A stretch of DNA of 6,698 bases from the NCBI GenBank assembly GCA_002429315.1, contig DIZC01000094.1:1017-7714 (forward strand), in the 5' to 3' direction. Both the position numbers and the translations under genes were made by a program. Under the pieces are notes generated by a model that searched no databases, was not told the origin of the DNA, and saw only the letters and a list, made by a program, of their open reading frames with translations. Shown one piece after another: positions 1 through 5,306 of this stretch. How positions within the stretch are numbered: position 1 is the first letter of the stretch; every line of letters starts with the position of its first letter. Source of the stretch: Alphaproteobacteria bacterium UBA6038 (lineage in GTDB: Bacteria; Pseudomonadota; Alphaproteobacteria; Micropepsales; Micropepsaceae).

Positions 1-140
1 GAGTTCGGCTTCTTCGGCGTCGTCGTGTAGACGCGGGTGCAGACGCCGCGCTTCTGCGGGCTGTGCGTGAGGGCGGGCACCTTGTTGCGCTTCGGCTTTT
101 CGCCGCGTGGCTTGCGAATCAGCTGATTGATCGTCGGCAT
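1..140 (-). CDS. rpsL: 30S ribosomal protein S12, N-terminal 46 codons (partial, runs off the left edge)
   Basis: S12 is the small-subunit protein at the decoding centre; it contributes to translational accuracy and is the classic target of streptomycin-resistance mutations. The reverse strand from 140 reads MPTINQLIRKPRGEKPKRNK, followed by VPAL, then RGVCTRVYTTTPKKPNS, an unmistakable S12 N-terminus. The gene is cut at the window edge inside the Ser codon after PKKPN. The lysine corresponding to E. coli K42 (residue 43 counting Met) is wild type, so no resistance change is visible there; the other hotspot is outside the window. The start is supported by AGGA at 147-150, six bases upstream of the ATG, with a second GGAG at 152-155. 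It is normally the first gene of the str operon (rpsL-rpsG-fusA-tuf), which would continue to the left. It is separated from rpoC by about 5.2 kb and has its own apparent promoter. Confidence 0.98.
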   Translation of the reverse strand, partial: MPTINQLIRKPRGEKPKRNKVPALTHSPQKRGVCTRVYTTTPKKPN

Positions 141-187
141 TCGTTTTCCTGCTCCAATGCCGCTCCTCGCGGCCGAACACACAAATC

Positions 188-214
188 GGGGCGCGGCCCG
201 AAAGGGCCTGCCCC
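188..214 (-). terminator. Strong hairpin in the rpsL leader, possible attenuator
   Basis: Ten base pairs form in two blocks: 188-192 with 210-214, and 195-199 with 204-208, separated by a small internal loop and closed by a four-base loop at 200-203. In the rpsL sense orientation the hairpin is followed by GATTTGTGTGTT, which is T-rich but not a clean T-tract. Downstream of it on the plus strand there is no T-run, so the minus orientation is favoured. It lies between the predicted rpsL promoter and the ribosome binding site, about 30 bases before the latter. It could attenuate rpsL transcription, stabilise the mRNA, or be inert. Confidence 0.4.
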
Positions 215-277
215 AGCTCGCGGAGGACCGGAGGCACACCCCAGGTCACGCACGCTACGCTTCAAAACTGGCTTCCC

Positions 278-316
278 GGCAGCGTTTCGCGCGCCAAAAG
301 CGCGGGACGGCCTGCC
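278..316 (-). other. First stem-loop in the rpsL leader
   Basis: In the predicted rpsL leader, an outer 5-bp pairing (GGCAG/CTGCC, 278-282 with 312-316) encloses an inner 5-bp stem (CGCGC/GCGCG, 288-292 with 300-304) with the loop at 293-299. It is not followed by a T-tract, so it is not a terminator by itself. It may be simple leader folding in GC-rich DNA, or part of a regulatory leader. The pairing is seen in the sequence; the function is unknown. Confidence 0.3.
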
Positions 317-329
317 TTGGGAGTGCGGC

Positions 330-358
330 TGTATAGAAGTGCGGCTTGGGTGGGTCAA
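330..358 (-). promoter_or_regulatory. Sigma-70-type promoter for rpsL
   Basis: On the minus strand, TTGACC (353-358) is followed by a 17-base spacer and TATACA (330-335). These match the housekeeping -35 and -10 consensus at 5/6 and 5/6 with ideal spacing. The predicted transcript would start near 323, giving a leader of about 180 nt before the rpsL start codon. This is the best promoter-like sequence in the intergenic region, and it points at rpsL. It makes sense because rpsL is cut off from rpoBC transcription by the intervening genes and by the opposing gene at 536-1366. Confidence 0.7.
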
Positions 359-520
359 GGCTGCTCGCAAGGATATTTCGCGGCTGCGAAACAACGCGAA
401 AAGCATCCCCATCGCGCCTCTCTCCAACGTGCCTGCGACGTTCAGTTGCGACTCGTTCGCATTGACGGGGAATACAGGGCCGGGTCAAGGTCGTTGCGAC
501 TGATTATCAATTTCGCTTGC

Positions 521-530
521 GGGGGGGGTG
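521..530 (+). promoter_or_regulatory. Ribosome binding site made of an eight-G run
   Basis: Eight consecutive G residues (521-528) lie seven bases before the ATG at 536. They can pair with the pyrimidine-rich 16S tail and fix 536 as the start of the barrel protein, rather than the upstream in-frame ATG at 317. A homopolymer of this length at a ribosome binding site could also be prone to slipped-strand length change, which would alter translation rather than reading frame. Confidence 0.5.
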
Positions 531-535
531 CACTT

Positions 536-1366
536 ATGAAAGGGTGGGTATGGGCCGGGGTAACGGTAGTCGCGGCGGTGCTGAGCGTGGCAGCGCCGGC
601 GGATGACCAGCCGTTCCTGACGGTCTACACGACCGATATCGACACCCAATATGAAAAGGAGATCGAGCAGACGTTCACCTGGTCCACGCAGAAGCCCCAC
701 CAGGCGTTCAACGGCTGGCTTTCGCGGACGGAATTCGAATACGGCGTGACGGACGATTTCCAGCTCTCCGGCTACCTCAACTATGAGTGGGAGCGCAGCC
801 ATCCCCATCCGGCTGGCTCGGACGAGACGTGGCATGCGGTCAGCGTCTCCGGCGAGGCCATATACCGCCTCCTCAATCCCTATTTCGATCCCGTCGGGCT
901 CGCCGTCTATGTCGAGCCGACCTACGGCGACAACAGCCGGGAACTGGAGGCCAAGCTCCTTCTCCAGAAAAACTTCTTCAACGATACCCTGCGGCTTGCT
1001 GCAAATCTGAACGTCGAGGACGTTTGGGAACGTGCGAATGGCCGGTGGAGCAAGGGCGGCGCCGTCGAGGTGTTCGCCGGCGCCGCCTACAATATCACGC
1101 CGGAATTTTCGGTCGGCGGCGAATTCAACAACGAGAACGACAACGAAGGCCTGTTCGGCTCATCGCGCCCCGCGACCAGCGCGTACTATCTCGGCCCGAC
1201 CGTCTCGTACGTCCGATTGCCGTTCGTCGTGCGCTTCGGTGCGCAGTTCCAGATGCCGTGGGCCAGCGACCACGCCGGAGGGCCCGACGCGGTCTCGAAC
1301 GGCTTTCTCACCGATGCCGAGCGTTCGCGCGTGGGCCTGCGCGTCAGCATGGACTTGCCGTATTAG
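536..1366 (+). CDS. Secreted protein, probable outer-membrane beta-barrel of unknown function
   Basis: The protein has 276 residues from the ATG at 536. It starts with a textbook Sec signal peptide: MKGW, then a hydrophobic core (about residues 5-20) and an A-P-A cleavage motif ending at A22. The mature part is rich in alternating hydrophobic/polar strands and aromatic residues, for example the blocks around EFEYGVTDDFQLSGYLNYEW and the closing GLRVSMDLPY. It ends in Tyr, as outer-membrane barrels usually end in an aromatic residue. I see no catalytic motif or plug domain. I do not recognise the family with certainty; from memory it resembles the uncharacterised proteobacterial DUF6662-type barrels. 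It is the only plus-strand gene, convergent with ogt and separated from its stop codon by a single base (1367), so any terminator must lie inside the neighbouring coding sequence. The frame stays open upstream to 317, but that extension has no barrel or signal character. Confidence 0.85.
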   Translation: MKGWVWAGVTVVAAVLSVAAPADDQPFLTVYTTDIDTQYEKEIEQTFTWSTQKPHQAFNGWLSRTEFEYGVTDDFQLSGYLNYEWERSHPHPAGSDETWHAVSVSGEAIYRLLNPYFDPVGLAVYVEPTYGDNSRELEAKLLLQKNFFNDTLRLAANLNVEDVWERANGRWSKGGAVEVFAGAAYNITPEFSVGGEFNNENDNEGLFGSSRPATSAYYLGPTVSYVRLPFVVRFGAQFQMPWASDHAGGPDAVSNGFLTDAERSRVGLRVSMDLPY

Positions 1367-1367
1367 T

Positions 1368-1880
1368 CTAGGCGAACAGATCGAACGGGCGGCCGGCGAC
1401 CCGGGCTTCGTGCTCCAGAAGGGCTCGCTTGAGCGGCAGCCCCCCGCCGTAACCGGTGAGGCTGCCATCCGATCCAATGACGCGGTGGCACGGCACGACG
1501 AGGCCGATCGGGTTCTGCGCGTTCGCCACGCCCACGGCCCGGGCAGCGCCCGGTGCGCCAAGCTTCTTCGCCAGGGCGCCGTAACTCGTGGTTTCGCCAT
1601 AGGGGATTTCCATCAGCGCATCCCAGACCTGCTGGTGGAATTCCGGACCATCGGCATCGCGTTCGAGGTTGAATTCGCGGCGCTTGCCGGCGTCGTATTC
1701 GTCGATCTGGCGCTGTACGGGCGCGAGTTTCCTCTCATTGCGCTCGGCCTCAGGGTCGACCTTCTCCGCGCCTTTGGCGCGCAGATCAAAGCGCAGGAGT
1801 CTGCCCTCGCCGTCCACCCACGCTGCAAAGGTTCCGAATCTGGACTTGATCGGCGCCCAGTACCGTTTTCCGTTTGTCAT
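1368..1880 (-). CDS. ogt: Methylated-DNA--[protein]-cysteine S-methyltransferase (O6-alkylguanine-DNA alkyltransferase)
   Basis: This suicide enzyme moves methyl or alkyl groups from O6 of guanine (and O4 of thymine) in DNA onto its own cysteine. The 170-residue protein has the full active-site signature PCHRV with acceptor C131. Other landmarks are N123 in NAQNP (hinge Asn), R114 in AARAVG (the nucleotide-flipping arginine) and E158 in LLEHE (the Cys-His-Glu network). The N-terminal ~75 residues form the usual non-catalytic domain. I chose the ATG at 1880 because it overlaps the TGA of the upstream glycosylase gene as ATGA and has AGGGA about six bases before it. An in-frame ATG at 1913 would add 11 residues and overlap more. 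The overlap implies translational coupling with the Ada-AlkA gene, which lacks this alkyltransferase domain. The gene could equally be named adaB, because it supplies the half of Ada that is missing from its partner. Confidence 0.95.
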   Translation of the reverse strand: MTNGKRYWAPIKSRFGTFAAWVDGEGRLLRFDLRAKGAEKVDPEAERNERKLAPVQRQIDEYDAGKRREFNLERDADGPEFHQQVWDALMEIPYGETTSYGALAKKLGAPGAARAVGVANAQNPIGLVVPCHRVIGSDGSLTGYGGGLPLKRALLEHEARVAGRPFDLFA

Positions 1881-3313
1881 GCTGCGTCCCTGTAGCTCGC
1901 CCAGAGGTGACACGTCGCCAGGCTGCGATGTGGGGCGAAGTCCTGCATCAATGTTTCGACCTGGTCCGCGTCGGGGCGTTCATCGAGCCTGTACACGCGC
2001 TGGAGCACAGTGGCGAGCGCACTATCCCCTACCGGCGCGGCATCGGCGAAACCGCCGCGCAGCATCGTGTACCGCGCCGTCCATTTGCCGATGCCGCGAA
2101 TCGAGGTGAGTTTCTTCTCTGCCGCGACGGCCGACGTTTCGGGCAGTCCCTCGATATCGAGCCGCCTTTCCGCCACTTCCCGTGCGGCGCCGACGAGATA
2201 TTCTGCTTTTGAGCGCGAGTAGCGCAGCTTCGTGAGCCGCGCCGCGCCCAAATCGACGACCTTCTCGGGCGTGGGGTGCGCGCGCATGCCGCCGATCTTC
2301 TCGCCCGCGAGATTGAGAATTTCGCGCCGGAGCGCGGCGGCGAATTTCACATTCACCTGCTGCCCGATGATCGCCCAGCACAGGCCATCGAAGCCGGTGG
2401 GGATGCTCGGCACGCGCAAGCCGCGACGCTTGGCGAACAGCGGCGCGAATTTTTCCTGCTTGCCCATTCGCGTCTCGAATGCGGTCACCTCGTTGTTGAG
2501 ACCCAGCATGCGCAGCGCCGCACTGTGCAAAAGAGCCGCCGTCTCGCGGCTAATCTTGTCGAGGCCATGGACCCGGCACCAGACACCGTCGCTTTCCAGC
2601 GACAGCTCCAGGGCAGCCGGCCCCTGCGGCGTCAGCAACGCTTTAACGATGCGATTGCCGTCTACCCGTTCGCACGGACTTTCCGGGTCGCGCGCGTGGT
2701 AGGCGAGAATTTCCTGCGCTCGGTACGCGGCCGGCAATTGCAGCAAGAACACCGATGCCCCGCTCATCGCACGATAGGCGCCGGGCGTCATGCGCGTGAG
2801 CGCGAGGAACTGGCGGTGAAACACCGACTCGCTTTCGAACCCGGCGGCGTAGCCGACTTCCACAACCCGATCCGACGTTTCGAGCAGGTGCCGCGACGCC
2901 GCACGCACGCGCTCGCGCCGCAGCCACGCGGCAGGCGCCAGATGCGCATGCTCGCGAAACAGATCGCCGAGCTTGGTGAGACTGACGCCTGTGGTTTTGG
3001 CGAGCGCCGGCGCATCGGGGAAATCGCACGGCCCACCGCGCACCCGCCCAGCCAGCCCTTCGAACAGCGAAATGTCCTCGTCTTCGCCGCGGTAGAAGAG
3101 ATCGGGGCGGCAGCGTTTGCAGGCGCGCAGGCTCAAGGCCTTTGCCTCGTCTTCCGTGCGGACGATCCGCACGTTTTCCGGCTTCGGCTGGCGCGCGGTA
3201 CAGGACGGCAGGCAGTAGATGCCGGTGGTCAGCACCCCGATCAGGAACTTGCCGTCGAACTTGCCGGCGCGAGCTTCCGCGCGCTCCCAGGAGAATGGCT
3301 TTGGTGTTGTCAT
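1877..3313 (-). CDS. alkA: Ada sensor/AraC regulator fused to DNA-3-methyladenine glycosylase II (AlkA)
   Basis: This 478-residue fusion has three parts. Residues 1-80 are the Ada zinc domain: C34, C38, C65 and C68 have the same spacing (C-x3-C-x26-C-x2-C) as the zinc ligands of E. coli Ada. C34 matches the cysteine that takes methyl groups from DNA phosphotriesters and thereby activates Ada. Residues about 100-181 are a two-helix-turn-helix AraC DNA-binding domain with the signature from VGYAAGF to TPGAYR. From about 188 to the end is AlkA: its N-terminal subdomain, AIIGQQV (314-320), the helix-hairpin-helix IRGIGKWTA (405-413) and catalytic D430 in PVGDSAL. The enzyme excises 3-methyladenine and other alkylated bases. 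The Ada half probably controls its own operon, as in the adaptive response, and the glycosylase half is a regulated output in the same chain. The same architecture is known in some other bacteria, for example mycobacterial AlkA. The ATG at 3313 fits the family N-terminus but lacks a ribosome binding site. The separate ogt gene follows with a 4-base overlap. Confidence 0.95.
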   Translation of the reverse strand: MTTPKPFSWERAEARAGKFDGKFLIGVLTTGIYCLPSCTARQPKPENVRIVRTEDEAKALSLRACKRCRPDLFYRGEDEDISLFEGLAGRVRGGPCDFPDAPALAKTTGVSLTKLGDLFREHAHLAPAAWLRRERVRAASRHLLETSDRVVEVGYAAGFESESVFHRQFLALTRMTPGAYRAMSGASVFLLQLPAAYRAQEILAYHARDPESPCERVDGNRIVKALLTPQGPAALELSLESDGVWCRVHGLDKISRETAALLHSAALRMLGLNNEVTAFETRMGKQEKFAPLFAKRRGLRVPSIPTGFDGLCWAIIGQQVNVKFAAALRREILNLAGEKIGGMRAHPTPEKVVDLGAARLTKLRYSRSKAEYLVGAAREVAERRLDIEGLPETSAVAAEKKLTSIRGIGKWTARYTMLRGGFADAAPVGDSALATVLQRVYRLDERPDADQVETLMQDFAPHRSLATCHLWASYRDAA

Positions 3314-3362
3314 GGGTGGAATATAGGACGGCCGCCGCCTCCCCGCCTCTCATTTTCCCCGT

Positions 3363-3391
3363 TGGATATTTGTGAACTGGACATACCTCAA
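3363..3391 (-). promoter_or_regulatory. Possible promoter for the Ada-AlkA/ogt unit
   Basis: On the minus strand TTGAGG (3386-3391) and TATCCA (3363-3368) are separated by 17 bases, in the 74-base gap between the cyclase gene and the Ada-AlkA start. The match is only 4/6 and 3/6. A weak basal promoter would suit an Ada-activated operon. A second AT-rich element, TATATT, lies seven bases before the ATG (see findings). I see no clear copy of the E. coli Ada box. Confidence 0.25.
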
Positions 3392-4623
3392 TGGCGCTTT
3401 TTCGCTCGCGTTTGCCTTCCTGGCCCAGGCCGCTGTCTTACCGATGTCGGGCGCTTCTTCTCTGCTCCAGGTGACAGCTCCACCTTTGAGCGCCACAATG
3501 AAAGGATGCTTTCAGGCGTTCTGGTCGCCACGCCTTTTCTCCCGGGCTCAGGTGGCGCCTCGTCCAAGCTCGTCTCAGTGCTATATCGTTCGCGCTCCTT
3601 CCTGATTCTATCGTTCCATTCGGAGAGCTTCTCTAGATAGTTGGCCGGAAGCTCCTTGAAGCTCTCATCATTGCAGTCGTGAATGAACGGCCGAATTAGG
3701 TGCTGCGAATTGGCGGCGATGAACCGATCACAGAATTCTCTAAGCTTTGCTTCTTCCCCAGGTATGCGCTTCAATAGCGCATCTTCGGCTGCGGCCAGCA
3801 ACTGATCGTCCGCTGTCTGGTATAAATCTATCCAGAAAACCGGGTAGGGCTTACCAGCCAGAACACCCTTGAACGTATCATACCCCTCAAAATATATCCG
3901 GATGGGCCCAAATTTGTTTTTTGGCGGCGGCGTACTCGTGATCATCAGCACGACTTCGATAGAGACAGTCATTCTTCGCGGTGTCGACTTTGTAGAGAGC
4001 CTAAACCCGGTATCAATCGAGGTACCGATGAAATCACGAACATACTTCGCAGAACCAGCGTTCGAAGCATAATACTGCTCAAGTTTTTGAAAATGGCTTA
4101 GTCGAGGGTCATCGGCAGGCATCTCGGCTGACGCCAAGTGCAAATCGAACACCACCTCTGAATTATTTACCGGAAATCCGCCGATCCAAGCAGTAGCCTT
4201 AATATCCAGCGCAGGGTGTTTAGCCTTCAACGCCGAACGATACTTTTGTACCGAGAGCATCCAGACCCAGACCGTTCCCGCCACCTCCTTGGGGTCGCGG
4301 AGTTCCTTTACATAGACGACCTCGTCGCCGATTCCCTTCCAGAATTCCGGCGAGGGCCCCATGGGCCATTTCGGGGCTTTGTCCGCTGAATCCGCGAACA
4401 ATCGCCACTGCCGCGCGAATTCCGCTCCGAAGTCCGTGTAAAAGTCCGTTATGGATGCTAACCAATGCGGGCCTGGAGGGACATCCGCCTCGTCAGCCTC
4501 CAGTTGGAGCGGGAACCTGGGACTTTGCTTAAATCCCGTCGAGCCGACCAGATCGGCGCTCAGAAACAATCGTAGCCTGGGTCGAAGGTAGACCGGTAAA
4601 TCGTCAAACTTAGTGATTGCCAT
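3388..4623 (-). CDS. Divergent class III nucleotide cyclase-like protein with C-terminal extension
   Basis: No annotated family comes to mind for the full 411 residues, but the order of motifs is that of a class III (adenylyl/guanylyl) cyclase catalytic domain. LFLSADLVGST (19-29) matches the first strand with metal ligand D24. WKGIGDEVVY (95-104) matches the K-x-I-G-D hairpin, with base-selecting K96 and second metal ligand D100. IKATAWIGGFPV (141-152) sits where RIGIHTG lies. DFIGTSIDTGFRLS (197-210) aligns with the D-x-x-G-x-x-x-N-x-x-x-R block, giving base-selecting D197 and transition-state R208. EGYDTFKGV...YPVFWID (246-266) matches the final G-x-x-x-LKG strand. Two oddities: D204 replaces the usual transition-state Asn, and the D24-D100 interval (76 residues) is longer than usual. 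Residues 270-411 are an alpha-helical, then low-complexity, very basic tail with no recognised domain. No signal peptide or membrane segment is evident, so it is probably cytoplasmic. The gene overlaps the metallopeptidase gene by 14 bases, implying coupling. Base composition is lower in GC than the flanking genes, suggesting acquisition. Confidence 0.7.
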   Translation of the reverse strand: MAITKFDDLPVYLRPRLRLFLSADLVGSTGFKQSPRFPLQLEADEADVPPGPHWLASITDFYTDFGAEFARQWRLFADSADKAPKWPMGPSPEFWKGIGDEVVYVKELRDPKEVAGTVWVWMLSVQKYRSALKAKHPALDIKATAWIGGFPVNNSEVVFDLHLASAEMPADDPRLSHFQKLEQYYASNAGSAKYVRDFIGTSIDTGFRLSTKSTPRRMTVSIEVVLMITSTPPPKNKFGPIRIYFEGYDTFKGVLAGKPYPVFWIDLYQTADDQLLAAAEDALLKRIPGEEAKLREFCDRFIAANSQHLIRPFIHDCNDESFKELPANYLEKLSEWNDRIRKERERYSTETSLDEAPPEPGRKGVATRTPESILSLWRSKVELSPGAEKKRPTSVRQRPGPGRQTRAKKRH

Positions 4624-5176
4624 CCGTGTCGAGCCCTAGCGCCTTGGCGCGCACATACGCAGCGGCTGTCGACACGTTAAAGTGTTGTGCAATTCGCCCA
4701 ATGTGGCCGTGGTACCTCCTATGAGTCTTCTCAAAATCGCCCCTTGGCATCAAAAAGCCAGCAGCGAATCGGTTTGCCTCCCATTCAACTCGCTGGCTCC
4801 CGTATCGGGAAGCAGAGAACGTGACAGCGGCTCGTCTAGCATCGCTGGCGGGCAGGAAATGCAACACGTAGTGGCCCAACTCATGCGCGATAGTGAAGCG
4901 ATCACGCTCTGGTGAGGTGTGCGGCGGCACAAATATCTCGAAGCTGGCGTCGGGCTGCACGACAATCGACTCGTCTGTGGTCCCGTCAAGCTTCCAGAAA
5001 TCTTTAACAGAAACCTTACCGCCGATTTCCGGAAGTAGATCTGACAAGTCCGACGACGGAGTGTATCTCATTCCCTCAGCTACACTCTCCGCGATTTGCT
5101 CAATCTCATCCTTCGTGAGGTTTGACGGTTTCGGACCTTGCGGCACCTGAAAAGCCCTTCGGCTAAGATCGTCCAT
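4610..5176 (-). CDS. ImmA/IrrE family zinc metallo-endopeptidase
   Basis: The protein has 188 residues from the ATG at 5176. It carries AHELGHYVLHF with the zincin HExxH (H98, E99, H102 counted from this start). A downstream EWEANRFAAGFLMP segment supplies the third zinc ligand (E133), and a C-terminal IAQHFNVSTAAAYVRAKALGL helix pair is typical of the family. Such peptidases cleave repressors or regulators: ImmA cleaves the ICEBs1 repressor and IrrE cleaves DdrO. Many carry an N-terminal XRE helix-turn-helix; this one does not, so it needs another partner for DNA binding or substrate choice. The start at 5176 is preferred because GGGGGGAG lies about four bases upstream; the in-frame ATG at 5194 has no such site. 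It is the first gene of a two-gene unit with the cyclase-like gene. It begins 130 bases after the end of rpoC, with no clear promoter, so read-through from rpoC is possible. Confidence 0.92.
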   Translation of the reverse strand: MDDLSRRAFQVPQGPKPSNLTKDEIEQIAESVAEGMRYTPSSDLSDLLPEIGGKVSVKDFWKLDGTTDESIVVQPDASFEIFVPPHTSPERDRFTIAHELGHYVLHFLPASDARRAAVTFSASRYGSQRVEWEANRFAAGFLMPRGDFEKTHRRYHGHIGRIAQHFNVSTAAAYVRAKALGLDTDGNH

Positions 5177-5251
5177 AATGCTCCCCCCATTCATGTCACG
5201 ATTCGGACCAAGTAAGTTAGATATCTGCCAAAGTCCTAACCAGTTTGTTTG

Positions 5252-5272
5252 GAGTCGGGGTGGCCCCGAATC
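5252..5272 (-). terminator. Short hairpin downstream of rpoC
   Basis: A perfect 6-bp stem TCGGGG/CCCCGA (5255-5260 with 5264-5269) closes on a 3-base loop and can be extended by two pairs across one mismatch. It lies about 35 bases after the rpoC stop codon, where a terminator would be expected. It lacks a following T-tract in the rpoC direction (the sequence continues CAAACAAACTGG), so efficient intrinsic termination is doubtful. If it leaks, the ImmA-type gene would be transcribed at some level from the rpoBC promoter. Confidence 0.3.
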
Positions 5273-5306
5273 GCTAACAGTCGTTCAGAGCCGCTACACG
5301 ACACCC

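Larger units (their letters stand above)
141..535. other. Non-coding divergent intergenic region between rpsL and the outer-membrane protein gene
   Basis: This 395-base stretch separates two divergently transcribed genes. The rpsL-proximal half holds a convincing minus-strand promoter and two stem-loops. The other half (about 360-535) should hold the plus-strand promoter for the barrel gene, but I see no convincing one: TTGACG at 462-467 has no good -10 partner at the proper distance. A 9-base direct repeat, GTTGCGACT, occurs at 445-453 and 493-501 and could be a binding site for a regulator, but it is short. No protein-like open frame is believable here; the open frames in both directions have arginine- and proline-rich translations typical of GC-rich non-coding DNA. 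Confidence 0.6.

Noticed and set aside
317..535. N-terminal extension of the barrel protein from the ATG at 317
   Set aside because: The extension would bury a clear Sec signal peptide in the middle of the protein and overlaps the rpsL promoter; the ATG at 536 has a strong G-rich ribosome binding site.
1032..1895. 287-codon open frame on the plus strand across the barrel gene and ogt
   Set aside because: It overlaps two well-supported genes in other frames and reads as Arg/Ser/Ala-rich out-of-frame sequence.
2276..3640. 454-codon open frame on the plus strand opposite the Ada-AlkA gene
   Set aside because: It is antisense to a gene with intact zinc, AraC and glycosylase motifs, and its Arg/Ala-rich translation has no recognisable domain.
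3388..5176. Reading the two-gene unit as a classical toxin-antitoxin pair or as a Pycsar system
   Set aside because: ImmA-type proteins occur in toxin-antitoxin loci, but the partner shows no toxin motif, and the peptidase lacks the XRE domain. No cyclic-nucleotide-gated effector gene is present, so the Pycsar label is not justified.
3361..5227. Imperfect 12-base direct repeat flanking the peptidase/cyclase unit (GTTGGATATTTG at 3361-3372, GTTAGATATCTG at 5216-5227)
   Set aside because: The match is 10 of 12 bases with no extension. By a rough estimate about 0.3 such matches are expected by chance between the two gaps, so it is not evidence for an attachment or target-site duplication.
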